Notes under the pieces: generated by a model
Told to the model about the DNA's origin: nothing
Databases searched by the model: none
Seen by the model: only the letters and a program-made list of their open reading frames with translations
Shown here: positions 26,977 to 36,154 of the stretch, in pieces
Position numbering within the stretch: position 1 is the first letter of the stretch
Layout of the letters: each line of letters starts with the position of its first letter
Source of the DNA: Geojedonia litorea
GTDB taxonomy: Bacteria > Bacteroidota > Bacteroidia > Flavobacteriales > Flavobacteriaceae
Assembly (NCBI RefSeq): GCF_042654525.1
Contig: NZ_JBHSGP010000014.1
Span: 620,001 to 684,000, forward strand
Direction: 5' to 3'
DNA length: 64,000 nt
Made by a program: the position numbers and the translations under genes

Positions 26977-28581
26977 ATGAAAATTATTTTAAAACCTATT
27001 GTTTTTCTGTGTATTGCTTTATTAACCCTTGACTCTTGTAAAAGTACTAGTGTTATTTCTACACCTATTGAAGCTATTGATAATATCCCCCTTAAAGTTT
27101 CTGAATTAACTGAAGATGAACTGAAAGTTTGGGGTCATTTAGACCTGGCCAAGGACACCATTCCTGGTATGAGTTTAGACAAAGCCTATAATGACATTAT
27201 AAAAAACAAAAAGGGAGAAACAACTATTGTGGCGGTTATTGATACCGGAATAGATATTGACCATGAGGACCTAAATGAAGTTATTTGGACTAATCAAGGA
27301 GAAATACCTAATAACGGTAAGGATGATGATCAAAATGGCTATGTTGACGACATTCATGGTTGGAATTTTCTGGGTGATGCCTATGAAGAACAACTTGAAT
27401 ACGTTAGGCTGCTAGCTAGTGGAGATACTGCAAACCCCAGATATAAAGAGGCACAAGCAGAGTATGAACAAGAGTATCAAAAAAACCTTAATCTTAAAAC
27501 CCAATTTGAACAAATTTATCAAGTCATTAAAAATGCTGATGAAGAAATTTCAAAACATTTAGGCAAAAAAATCTATACCAAAGAAGAGGTAGATGCTATA
27601 GTACCAAAAACCCAAGCTATGTCACAAAGTGTTTATATGGTTCAACAAACATTTGCGTTTGGTGTTGAATCGGTTACTGAAGCTTTAGAGGCAATTAAAT
27701 CAGATTTAAACGAATTAAATAAAACACTTAATTACAATCTAAACAAAGACTTCAATGGTCGAACCACAGGGGACGATGTTAATAATATTGCTGATACAAA
27801 TTACGGTAACAATAATGTAAAACCCACTGGAGAAGGTGAGACTCATGGCACACACGTTGCTGGAATAATTGCCGCCCAAAGGGACAATAACATTGGCGCT
27901 AAAGGTGTTGCAAATAACGTTAAAATTATGAGTTTAAGAGTGGTTTCTAACGGTGATGAATACGATAAAGATGTGGCTCTGGCTATACGTTACGCAGCCG
28001 ATAATGGTGCTAAAGTTGTAAACATGAGTTTTGGTAAATACTATTCGCCGCATAGCGAGTGGGTCAGAGACGCTATAGTTTACGCTGCTAAAAAAGACGT
28101 ACTGCTAGTCACAGGAGCTGGGAATGAAAGTCTCGATTTAGATATAAAATCAAATTTTCCAAACGATCAAATAAATAATGGTCCTGAAATCTCTGATAAT
28201 TACTTATCGGTTGGAGCCCTTAATCCAAAATATGGAGCCGAAATGGTGGCTGATTATTCTAATTATGGAAAAATAAATGTCGATGTGTTCGCTCCTGGGT
28301 CAAACATCTACTCTACATTTCCAAACAACAATTATGAAAGTATTAGTGGTACTTCTATGGCTTGTCCAGGAGTTGCCGGGGTTGCTGCCTTAATAAGATC
28401 ACAATATCCTCATTTAACCGCTTCACAAGTGAAGCACATTATTATGTCTTCAGGGTTAACATTAACAACCAAAGTCATTGTTGGCGGTAATTCTAATGAA
28501 GTAAAACCATTAAATGAGCTTTCAAAATCAGGTAAAATTGTAAATGCTTACAACGCCTTGATCATGGCTTCTAAACAATAA
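26977..28581 (+). CDS. S8 family subtilisin-like peptidase, lipoprotein
   Basis: A 534-residue secreted serine protease. The lipoprotein signal ends in TLDSC (Cys21). The catalytic triad is visible: Asp in VAVIDTGIDIDHEDL near residue 89, His in HGTHVAGIIAA near 292 and Ser in GTSMACPGVAGVAAL near 461, with the oxyanion Asn in GAGNES near 388. About 170 residues lie between the Asp and His motifs, more than in classical subtilisins, and the insert is helical and acidic. It is probably surface-anchored and degrades proteins. The MBL gene is 14 bases upstream and an M1 peptidase gene is 32 bases downstream. Confidence 0.9.
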   Translation: MKIILKPIVFLCIALLTLDSCKSTSVISTPIEAIDNIPLKVSELTEDELKVWGHLDLAKDTIPGMSLDKAYNDIIKNKKGETTIVAVIDTGIDIDHEDLNEVIWTNQGEIPNNGKDDDQNGYVDDIHGWNFLGDAYEEQLEYVRLLASGDTANPRYKEAQAEYEQEYQKNLNLKTQFEQIYQVIKNADEEISKHLGKKIYTKEEVDAIVPKTQAMSQSVYMVQQTFAFGVESVTEALEAIKSDLNELNKTLNYNLNKDFNGRTTGDDVNNIADTNYGNNNVKPTGEGETHGTHVAGIIAAQRDNNIGAKGVANNVKIMSLRVVSNGDEYDKDVALAIRYAADNGAKVVNMSFGKYYSPHSEWVRDAIVYAAKKDVLLVTGAGNESLDLDIKSNFPNDQINNGPEISDNYLSVGALNPKYGAEMVADYSNYGKINVDVFAPGSNIYSTFPNNNYESISGTSMACPGVAGVAALIRSQYPHLTASQVKHIIMSSGLTLTTKVIVGGNSNEVKPLNELSKSGKIVNAYNALIMASKQ

Positions 28582-28613
28582 TTTTTAATACTTTTTTGTT
28601 TAATTTACTAATT

Positions 28614-30506
28614 ATGAAAAAAACAGTTTTCGCTATTACTTATGTGATGTCGTTTTTGCTCAATGCTCAAAATTCAGAAACAAATTCAACTGTAAAAACT
28701 TCTTGTTATTGGCAACAACATGTTGACTATACAATGGAAATTGATATGGATGTAAACACCTATCAATATAGTGGTACCCAAAAATTGGTTTACACCAATA
28801 ACTCTCCTGATACCCTCTATCGCGTTTTTTATCACTTATATCCAAATGCGTTTCAACCCGGTAGCGAAATGGATGCACGATTGCATACTATACCAGACCC
28901 TGATAGGAGAATGGTAAATAATGTTGGCACAAGAGAAAATCCAATTTATGAAAGCAGAATATCTAAATTAAAACCTCATGAGGTTGGATATATACATGTC
29001 ACTACTTTGAAGCAAGACGGTGCCGAACTCTACCATAAAACCGTAGGGACTATTTTAGAAGTTGAACTCGAATCCCCTATTAAACCCGGTGAACAATCTA
29101 CATTTGACATGGTCTTTAGTGCTCAAGTGCCCATACAAATTAGGCGATCTGGCAGAAACAATAAAGAGGGGGTTGCCTTATCGATGGCGCAGTGGTATCC
29201 CAAAATGGCCGAATACGATGCTGAAGGCTGGCACACTAACCCCTATATAGCAAGGGAATTTCATAGTGTTTGGGGAAATTTTGATGTTAAAATTTCTATC
29301 GACAAAAGCTATATTTTAGGAGGAACAGGGTATTTACAGAACCCAAATGAAATAGGATACGGTTATGAAACAGGGGTGGTAAATCGTCCTAAAGGAAACA
29401 AACTAACTTGGCATTTTAAGGCACCAAATGTAAATGATTTTTCATGGGCTGCTGATCCTGACTATCATCATGAAACCTTTCAGGTTCCAAATGGTCCTTT
29501 ATTACACTTTTTGTATAAAAAAACCATGCCCGCAGAGAAATTAGAAAACTGGAAAAACATACAACCTAAAACCGCCGAATTAATGCAATATTTCAGCAAT
29601 CTTGTTGGAGAATACCCTTATCAACAATATTCCGTAATACAAGCTGGTGATGGTGGAATGGAATACAATATGTGTACATTCGTTAATGGTGAAGGGACAT
29701 TTAAAGGATTGTTACATGGTATTATCGCTCACGAAATGGCTCATGTCTGGTTTCAATTTATCTTGGCCAACAACGAATCTAAACATCCTTGGATGGACGA
29801 AGGTTTTGCAACTTATATAGAGTACAAAGCTTTGAATGAATTGTTTAATGAAACAGCCGAAAATCCGTGGGAAAAATCATATAACGCCTACTATTATATT
29901 GTAAAATCAGGATTAGAACAAGCACAAACAACTCATGCCGACGCCTACAATTATAATGTTTCCTATTCTGTGGCATCATATTATAAAGGGGCTCTATTTT
30001 TAACACAATTGAGCTATATTATGGGTGAAACCAATTTGGATAACACTTTAAAAAATTACTTTTCAGAATGGAAGTTTAAACACCCTAATCCAAATGATTT
30101 TATAAGGGTAGCTGAAAAAACCTCTGGCCTAGAGTTAGATTGGTATCTCATGAATTGGACTCAAACTACAAACACTATTGATTACGGTATTGAATCTGTC
30201 AATGATCAAGGTAATTCAACCAAAATAGTACTGGAACGCAAAGGTTTAATGCCGATGCCAATTGATCTCGAGGTTGAATTTGTAGATGGAACCAAGCAAA
30301 ATATTTATATCCCCCTAAGGGACATGCGGGGTAAAAAGCCTGTTTCGAGCGAAACTTTAGTTCTAGATGATTGGGCCTGGACGATTCCAACTTACAGCTT
30401 TACAGTTGATGTTCAAAAAAAACAAATAAAATCGATATCAATAGATCCAAAGGGCTTAATGGCCGATATTAATGTAGAAAACAATCAAATGCTATTGATG
30501 GAATAG
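28614..30506 (+). CDS. M1 family metallopeptidase
   Basis: A 630-residue zinc aminopeptidase-like protein with a signal peptide (MKKTVFAITYVMSFLLNAQN). The zinc motif is HEMAHVW near residue 373, with the third ligand Glu in WMDEGFATYIEY near 396; GGMEYN near 347 corresponds to the GAMEN exopeptidase motif, with a Tyr in place of one residue. The start at the ATG at 28614 replaces a TTG frame six codons longer. M1 enzymes remove N-terminal amino acids from peptides. This one is exported and probably works with the neighbouring S8 protease. The 96 bases after it, up to rnpA, show only a weak promoter-like element. Confidence 0.9.
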   Translation: MKKTVFAITYVMSFLLNAQNSETNSTVKTSCYWQQHVDYTMEIDMDVNTYQYSGTQKLVYTNNSPDTLYRVFYHLYPNAFQPGSEMDARLHTIPDPDRRMVNNVGTRENPIYESRISKLKPHEVGYIHVTTLKQDGAELYHKTVGTILEVELESPIKPGEQSTFDMVFSAQVPIQIRRSGRNNKEGVALSMAQWYPKMAEYDAEGWHTNPYIAREFHSVWGNFDVKISIDKSYILGGTGYLQNPNEIGYGYETGVVNRPKGNKLTWHFKAPNVNDFSWAADPDYHHETFQVPNGPLLHFLYKKTMPAEKLENWKNIQPKTAELMQYFSNLVGEYPYQQYSVIQAGDGGMEYNMCTFVNGEGTFKGLLHGIIAHEMAHVWFQFILANNESKHPWMDEGFATYIEYKALNELFNETAENPWEKSYNAYYYIVKSGLEQAQTTHADAYNYNVSYSVASYYKGALFLTQLSYIMGETNLDNTLKNYFSEWKFKHPNPNDFIRVAEKTSGLELDWYLMNWTQTTNTIDYGIESVNDQGNSTKIVLERKGLMPMPIDLEVEFVDGTKQNIYIPLRDMRGKKPVSSETLVLDDWAWTIPTYSFTVDVQKKQIKSISIDPKGLMADINVENNQMLLME

Positions 30507-30602
30507 CTGGAGTATTTTGCTTCCCATGAACATTAGTTTACTATTTTGAATTGTTTAATTTATTGGCTCTAATTTGTAAATCCTCATTACCTTTGAGGAA
30601 GT

Positions 30603-30980
30603 ATGAAATTTACGTTCAGAAAAAAAGATAAGCTCAAAAGTCAAAAACTTATAGAGCGCCTGTTTCTAGAGGGAAAGTCGGTTTCGGCCTATCCATTAAG
30701 GCTTGTATATCTTCAAACTAATCATGAAGACAATTCGGTAATAAAGGCAGGAGTATCTGTGAGTAAACGCAATTTTAAAAGTGCCGTAGATCGAAACCGT
30801 ATAAAGCGCCTGTTAAGAGAAACATACAGGCTTCAAAAACACCAATATTTTAACAACATTACAACATCTTATGCGTTAATGATTTTGTACATTGGTAAAG
30901 AGGAAATTAGTTTTGAGGAAATTGGTTTAAAAATGAATCAATTATTTAAAAAATTTATTGACGCTAATCCTAAATCTTAA
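30603..30980 (+). CDS. rnpA: Ribonuclease P protein component
   Basis: A 125-residue basic protein that binds the RNase P RNA and helps cleave the 5' leader of tRNA precursors. FTFRKKDKLKSQKLIERLF at the N-terminus and the RNR motif in SAVDRNRIKRLLRETYRLQ near residue 59 are diagnostic. It is not next to rpmH here, but followed 4 bases later by a DUF4349 gene and then an S41 peptidase gene, an arrangement I believe is common in Flavobacteriaceae. Confidence 0.95.
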   Translation: MKFTFRKKDKLKSQKLIERLFLEGKSVSAYPLRLVYLQTNHEDNSVIKAGVSVSKRNFKSAVDRNRIKRLLRETYRLQKHQYFNNITTSYALMILYIGKEEISFEEIGLKMNQLFKKFIDANPKS

Positions 30981-30984
30981 GATT

Positions 30985-31812
30985 ATGAAATTTCTCATAA
31001 GTGTTTTATTATTAACCCTGCCGTTAATGTGTTCTAAAAATAGTGGCAGTGAAGACCATACATATGCTTCTGAATCGTCTATTGCTGGTGCTGAATCATT
31101 AAAATATCAACAGGTAGATGTGTTAGATGAGAGCTCTTCAAATTATAAGGTCAAAGAGCAAAAACTAATTAAAGAATCTTTTTTGCGTTTTGAAACACAA
31201 GATTTGGACCAAACCTACAACAAAATAATGGCATTGGTTCTTAATAATAATGGATTTGTTCAGGATGATGCCACAAATAAGGGGTATAATCAATTAACCC
31301 GTAGGTTGATTATGAGGGTTCCTTCTAATCGCTTTCTTAACATTATAGATTCCATTTCTGCTCAGGTCCGGTATTTTGAAGTTAAACAAATTACCTCAAG
31401 TGATGTTACAGAAGAGTTTATTGATATTGAAGCTCGTTTGAAAGCAAAACAAGCTCTAGAGTTGCGCTATTTAGAGCTTCTAAACAAGGCGAATAACGTC
31501 AAAGATGTGATTGAAATAGAAAAAGAACTATCCACAATAAGAGAAGAAATAGAAGCCAAACAAGGTCGTTTAAATTATTTACAAAACAAGGTGGCCTTAA
31601 GCACAATAACCATAGAGTTTTTTAAAACAAATGTTGAGAGCAGTATAACTGTATCTTACGGCCAAAAAATGTGGAACGCTATAAAATCCGGATTTAATGG
31701 TTTATCGTTCTTTTTCCTAGGAATATTACATATTTGGCCATTTATTATAATTCTGATCATTGTTCTTTTTGTACTTAAAAAGTGGATTAAACGATCAAAC
31801 CGTAAAGCGTAG
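30985..31812 (+). CDS. DUF4349 domain lipoprotein
   Basis: A 275-residue protein: a short signal with a lipobox-like LPLMC, a periplasmic DUF4349 domain (FLRFETQDLDQTYNKIM near 60, then LIMRVPSNRFLNIIDS), a long helical part (KDVIEIEKELSTIREEIEAK) likely to be a coiled coil, and a C-terminal membrane helix near 245-265 followed by a basic tail. The family has no known activity. The ATG at 30985 is preferred over a TTG nine codons earlier because it gives the signal peptide and starts just after the rnpA stop. It lies 23 bases before the S41 peptidase gene. Confidence 0.82.
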   Translation: MKFLISVLLLTLPLMCSKNSGSEDHTYASESSIAGAESLKYQQVDVLDESSSNYKVKEQKLIKESFLRFETQDLDQTYNKIMALVLNNNGFVQDDATNKGYNQLTRRLIMRVPSNRFLNIIDSISAQVRYFEVKQITSSDVTEEFIDIEARLKAKQALELRYLELLNKANNVKDVIEIEKELSTIREEIEAKQGRLNYLQNKVALSTITIEFFKTNVESSITVSYGQKMWNAIKSGFNGLSFFFLGILHIWPFIIILIIVLFVLKKWIKRSNRKA

Positions 31813-31835
31813 TAAACCTGATAAAACTTCTAATT

Positions 31836-33470
31836 ATGAAAAAACTTATACAACATAGAATCTTAATTCCTGTTTTGGCCTTATCATTCTTACTGTTGGG
31901 ATCTGCTTTTAAAAGTGATTTTTTTGAAGTTGCCAAACAAATAGAAATTTTCACAACAATGTTCAAAGAGTTAAACATGAACTATGTTGATGATACCAAT
32001 CCAGGTGATTTAATGGATACTGCCATAAAAAGCATGTTAAATGACCTAGATCCTTATACCAATTTTATGAACGAGCAAGATATTGAAGCTGCTCGTATTA
32101 ACAATACTGGAGATTATACAGGAATTGGCGCCAGCGTTTTAACCTTAAAAGATAAGCTTGTTATTGTAGAACCTTATAAAGGATATCCAGCCGATAAGGC
32201 GGGACTAAAAGCAGGTGACGAAATTATTAAAGTTGAAAATGTTGTTGTTGCTGATTTTAAAGATGATGCCGGGAATTTGCTTCAAGGAGCTGCTGGATCA
32301 TCGGTTAATTTAACTTATAAGCGTCAAGGAAAAACAGAAACCACAACCGTAAAACGAGAATCTGTTGAAATTCATGCAGTACCTCATTTTTCTATGGTCG
32401 ATGATAAAACGGGTTATGTAGTATTGCGTCAATTCAACGAAAAAGCATCTACTGAAACTATTAATGCAATTAGGTCTCTCAAAAAAGAAGGTGCTCAACG
32501 TCTTATTTTGGATTTAAGGGGTAATCCTGGTGGTTTATTACATGAAGCTGTAAACATTGTAAATATATTCGTGCCACAAAATCAATTGGTGGTAACGACT
32601 AAATCTAAAGTGAAAAAATACAACAAAACCTATTATACCCAAAAAGAACCCCTAGACACCGAAATTCCGTTGGTAGTTCTCATCGATGGTCGAAGTGCCT
32701 CTGCAAGTGAAATTGTCTCTGGTGCGTTACAAGATTTGGATCGCGCCGTAATTGTTGGAGCAAGAAGTTTTGGTAAAGGTTTGGTGCAACGACCCAAGCC
32801 TTTGGTATACGGTACTCAAATGAAAATTACCATTTCTAGATATTATACCCCTTCAGGCAGATGTATTCAAGCACTCGATTATTGGGATAGAGATAATGAT
32901 GGCAATGCTACACGCGTTAAAAAAGCAAACTATAACACTTTTAAAACAAAAAATGGTAGAAATGTTTATGACGGTGGTGGTATTCAACCTGATTTAGAAT
33001 TAGAAAGTTCTGTTTATACAGCCATTACCAAAGCTATTTTAAATGAAAATTTGATTTTCGATTATGCCACGCAATATTACTATTCCAATACTGTAAAAGA
33101 CTTAACTTCATTTAATTTTAACGATTCCGATTTTAATAATTTTAAAACATTTTTGAAAAGTAGAAATTTTAGTTTTGAAACCAAAACCGAAAAAGCCTTT
33201 GATGATGCTTTAAATGTTGCTATTGAAGAGAAAATTGTGGCTAATGTAGATAAAGAATACAATACCTTGATAAATGCCATTAACGCTTATAAAAGTAGAG
33301 CCATTGACGCTAATAAAGCTCAACTAAGTGCACTACTATCTGATGAAATTATAAAGCGTTATTTTTACCGAGAAGGCCTTTACAAGTATTATATAACGAA
33401 TAATCCCGAAATCCAAAAAGGCCTTGAAATTCTAAAAAGCCCAGTCTCATATGCCACATTTTTAGAATAA
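31836..33470 (+). CDS. S41 family C-terminal processing peptidase
   Basis: A 544-residue periplasmic protease of the CtpA/Tsp type. After a signal helix comes an N-terminal helical part, a PDZ domain near residues 90-170 (GYPADKAGLKAGDEIIKVEN) and the S41 domain. DGRSASASEIVSGAL near 284-298 holds the catalytic Ser and SFGKGLVQ near 311 the catalytic Lys. Such enzymes trim or degrade secreted proteins after substrate recognition by the PDZ domain. It follows the DUF4349 gene and precedes a double OmpA-domain protein gene, so it is probably in a cell-envelope operon. Confidence 0.92.
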   Translation: MKKLIQHRILIPVLALSFLLLGSAFKSDFFEVAKQIEIFTTMFKELNMNYVDDTNPGDLMDTAIKSMLNDLDPYTNFMNEQDIEAARINNTGDYTGIGASVLTLKDKLVIVEPYKGYPADKAGLKAGDEIIKVENVVVADFKDDAGNLLQGAAGSSVNLTYKRQGKTETTTVKRESVEIHAVPHFSMVDDKTGYVVLRQFNEKASTETINAIRSLKKEGAQRLILDLRGNPGGLLHEAVNIVNIFVPQNQLVVTTKSKVKKYNKTYYTQKEPLDTEIPLVVLIDGRSASASEIVSGALQDLDRAVIVGARSFGKGLVQRPKPLVYGTQMKITISRYYTPSGRCIQALDYWDRDNDGNATRVKKANYNTFKTKNGRNVYDGGGIQPDLELESSVYTAITKAILNENLIFDYATQYYYSNTVKDLTSFNFNDSDFNNFKTFLKSRNFSFETKTEKAFDDALNVAIEEKIVANVDKEYNTLINAINAYKSRAIDANKAQLSALLSDEIIKRYFYREGLYKYYITNNPEIQKGLEILKSPVSYATFLE

Positions 33471-33527
33471 CCTAAAATAGGATTGCATAAAAAGGATTAT
33501 ATTTAAGTCGTAATAGCACCCCTTTTA

Positions 33528-34364
33528 ATGAAAAAACTAGCGTTTATTTTAATGTTAATAACGCAGTTGATTTCTGCTCAAGTAGCAGAATATCGACATG
33601 AGGTTTATTTTGAAACCGATGAATACATAGTCCCTCCAACCGAGCAGTATAGATTGTTATTGTTCTTTTCACAATTAGAAGGTGTTGATATTGAAAAAAT
33701 AGCTATTTATGGTTTTACTGATGATAGAGGTAGTGATTCATATAACATGGTGCTGTCTCAAAATCGAGCCAACTCAATCAAAGAAATTTTTTCGAATAAT
33801 GAGTTTGATGAATCTAAAATAACCAACGTTGATGGAAAAGGGGAAATTCTGCTTAAACTAGTCAAAGAGGCTGATATTAGTAAGATTCGGGGCTTAAACA
33901 GAAAAGTGGAAATTATTGTAATGCCTTACAATCCACCACGTAAAATAGTAGAACCTGAAAAAAAAGATATCAAAACCATTTTAACTGGTGAATTGAAAGC
34001 TGGAGATAAGATAAAGCTAGAAAATATTCTATTTCAAACAGGCTACAGTGCTATTTTACCAGAATCTAAAAAAACTCTTGAGGATTTAGCCGAAGTTTTG
34101 TTAACCCGATCTGATATTTACTTTACTATTCAGGGTCATGTGTGCTGCACACAAAATAGTAGAGACGCTATAGATCGTGCCACTAATCAAAGAAATTTAT
34201 CTGTATCCAGAGCTAAATTTATTTATGATTACTTGGCTAAAAAAGGGGTAGACACACGGCGTATGAAATATGTTGGAATGCGTCGAAAATTTCCCCTTGG
34301 CGGTGAACCTAAATACGATAGGCGCGTAGAAATTTTGATTACCTATGCTGGAAAAAGCGAATAG
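33528..34364 (+). CDS. OmpA-family protein with two OmpA-like domains
   Basis: A 278-residue exported protein (signal MKKLAFILMLITQLISAQ). Two consecutive OmpA-C-type domains appear: residues 20-130 (VYFETDEYIV..., IAIYGFTDDRGSD, NRANSIKEIF, LNRKVEII) and residues 160-275 (ILFQTGYSAILPESKKTL, FTIQGHVCCTQ, RAKFIYDYLAKKGVD, YDRRVEILITY). Such domains bind peptidoglycan through the diaminopimelate side chain. The second domain has a CC pair where most members have TD or a similar residue, which could form a disulfide or bind metal. The gene is 57 bases after the S41 gene and its stop touches that of the GNAT gene. Confidence 0.85.
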   Translation: MKKLAFILMLITQLISAQVAEYRHEVYFETDEYIVPPTEQYRLLLFFSQLEGVDIEKIAIYGFTDDRGSDSYNMVLSQNRANSIKEIFSNNEFDESKITNVDGKGEILLKLVKEADISKIRGLNRKVEIIVMPYNPPRKIVEPEKKDIKTILTGELKAGDKIKLENILFQTGYSAILPESKKTLEDLAEVLLTRSDIYFTIQGHVCCTQNSRDAIDRATNQRNLSVSRAKFIYDYLAKKGVDTRRMKYVGMRRKFPLGGEPKYDRRVEILITYAGKSE

Positions 34365-34808
34365 TTAATTTTTAAGCATGGCCACGTGAGGAATTCCGTC
34401 CTCTAAATACTCTTCTCCCACTTCGTGAAATCCTAAATTATTATAAAACTTTTTTAAATAACATTGGGCTGAAAGTTTAATTCTCGACTGATTATAATAG
34501 GTTTTAATAGCCTCAATAGAAACCTTCATAACGTCATAACCATAGCTGTGTTGTCGTTCGTTTTTAGCAACAATAACCCTTCCTATACTAGCTTCATCAA
34601 AATATAAGCCAGCGTTAAAAAGCCTGGTATAAGCAACCAATTTTCTCTGTTTATAGCCCATCACATGTAAAGCCTTCTGATCTTTTCCATCTAAATCTTG
34701 ATAGACACAGTTTTGTTCAACCACAAAAACTTCACTTCGTAATTGTAAAATATCGTAAAGGTCTTGATTAGATAAATCTTGAAACGTTTTTATTGAAAAG
34801 TCTAACAT
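34365..34808 (-). CDS. GNAT family N-acetyltransferase, ElaA-like
   Basis: A 147-residue acetyltransferase of the ElaA type. DILQLRSEVFVVEQNCVYQD near residue 20 and GRVIVAKNERQHSYGYDVMK near 77, which provides the acetyl-CoA pyrophosphate loop, are characteristic. Substrate unknown. Its ATG overlaps by one base the stop of the CDF gene upstream, so translation is coupled. It completes a three-gene minus-strand operon with the CDF transporter and rpiB. Confidence 0.88.
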   Translation of the reverse strand: MLDFSIKTFQDLSNQDLYDILQLRSEVFVVEQNCVYQDLDGKDQKALHVMGYKQRKLVAYTRLFNAGLYFDEASIGRVIVAKNERQHSYGYDVMKVSIEAIKTYYNQSRIKLSAQCYLKKFYNNLGFHEVGEEYLEDGIPHVAMLKN

Positions 34809-35719
34809 TAGTCTTGAACTATAATTTCTTTTGGATCTTGTTTATTAAATTCGGGTTGAATGGTAACATGATTTATTTGAAATTGATCATGTAAAATAGC
34901 TTCTATTTGATTTAGTATTAAGTCAAATTCAGAGATACTTATATTTTCGGTAAAATCCAGATGTGCTTCTAAATGAAATTCATCATCATTTAAACCCCAA
35001 ATATGAACATGGTGAAGTTTATTTACTTTTGGAAGTTTATGTACTGCTCTAACTACTTCTTTTACATCAATATGATCTGGAGTAAATAACATTAATACTC
35101 GCGTAGAAGTCTTTAATAAATCATATCCTACCCAAATTAAATACAGAGCTATTAAAAACGTAAGTACGCTATCAACCCAGAATAATTGAAAGAATTTCAT
35201 TAATAAGCCACCTATTAAAACAGCCACACTAGCCATCATATCTGTAAGTAGATGTAAGTAAGCCGATCTAATATTGATGTTATTAGTAGAGTCTTTTTTT
35301 AACAACAACACACTTAATCCATTAGCTACAATTGCAATTAATGATAGCCAAATCACCAAGCCTGATTCTATTTCTTGTGGGTTTTTAAATCGTTTTACGG
35401 CTTCAATTATTAAAAGTATAGCGACGATTACCAAGGTTGAAGCATTAATAAATGCTGCTAATATTTCTGCACGTTTGTAACCAAATGTTCTGTTAATTGA
35501 TGCTTTTTGTTTGGCTAATTTAGAAGCTACATAACTTACTATTAAAGAAAGTACATCACTAAAATTATGAAGTGCGTCACTTAATAAAGATAAACTACCA
35601 GAAATAATGCCTCCAATAATTTGGGCAGTAGTTATAACTATATTAAGTAAAATAGAAATTAATAAATTTCTATCCTTAACATCTTTTGGTGAGTGATTAT
35701 GGTGATGTGAATGACCCAT
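34808..35719 (-). CDS. Cation diffusion facilitator (CzcD-type) exporter
   Basis: A 303-residue CDF transporter with six predicted helices in the first 200 residues and a cytoplasmic ferredoxin-like C-terminal domain. The N-terminus is His-rich (MGHSHHHNHSPKD), and SLLSDALHNFSDVLSLIVS carries the conserved HxxxD metal site in helix II; LTDMMASVAVL carries the second DxxxA/D site in helix V. It pumps Zn2+ (and perhaps Co2+ or Cd2+) out of the cytoplasm in exchange for protons. It sits immediately downstream of rpiB with no gap and overlaps the GNAT gene. Confidence 0.92.
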   Translation of the reverse strand: MGHSHHHNHSPKDVKDRNLLISILLNIVITTAQIIGGIISGSLSLLSDALHNFSDVLSLIVSYVASKLAKQKASINRTFGYKRAEILAAFINASTLVIVAILLIIEAVKRFKNPQEIESGLVIWLSLIAIVANGLSVLLLKKDSTNNINIRSAYLHLLTDMMASVAVLIGGLLMKFFQLFWVDSVLTFLIALYLIWVGYDLLKTSTRVLMLFTPDHIDVKEVVRAVHKLPKVNKLHHVHIWGLNDDEFHLEAHLDFTENISISEFDLILNQIEAILHDQFQINHVTIQPEFNKQDPKEIIVQD

Positions 35720-36154
35720 TTAACATTTCAATGGAATTTTATCTACTCTTTTTTGATGTCGTCCTCCTTCAAACGGCGTTTCTAAAAAAGTATCTACCAT
35801 CTCAATAGCTTGTTGAGGAGCTGTAAATCGAGCTGGAATACTTAAAATATTAGCATTATTATGTTGTCTAGCTAATGCAGCAATTTCTTTAGTCCAACAA
35901 AGCCCAGCCCTAACACCATTGTGTTTATTAGCAGTCATACTTACGCCATTACCACTCCCACAAATTAAAATACCGAAATCAACATTATTATTCTCAACAT
36001 CATTAGCTACAGGATGTACAAAATCTGGATAATCTACACTATCATTAGTATTGGTACCATGATTTATAATTTGTATACCTTTAGCTTCAAGGTGCTTTAC
36101 AATTGCGTTCTTATATTCGGTACCAGCATGGTCATTTCCAATAGATATTTTCAT
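35720..36154 (-). CDS. rpiB: Ribose 5-phosphate isomerase B
   Basis: A 144-residue RpiB/LacAB-type isomerase that interconverts ribose 5-phosphate and ribulose 5-phosphate in the pentose phosphate pathway. ISIGNDHAGTEYK at the N-terminus and DFGILICGSGNGVSMTANKHNGVRAGLCW near residue 60-90 (Cys at the CGSG motif is catalytic) are diagnostic. First gene of the rpiB-CDF-GNAT operon; its ATG at 36154 opens toward the AT-rich gap. Confidence 0.94.
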   Translation of the reverse strand: MKISIGNDHAGTEYKNAIVKHLEAKGIQIINHGTNTNDSVDYPDFVHPVANDVENNNVDFGILICGSGNGVSMTANKHNGVRAGLCWTKEIAALARQHNNANILSIPARFTAPQQAIEMVDTFLETPFEGGRHQKRVDKIPLKC

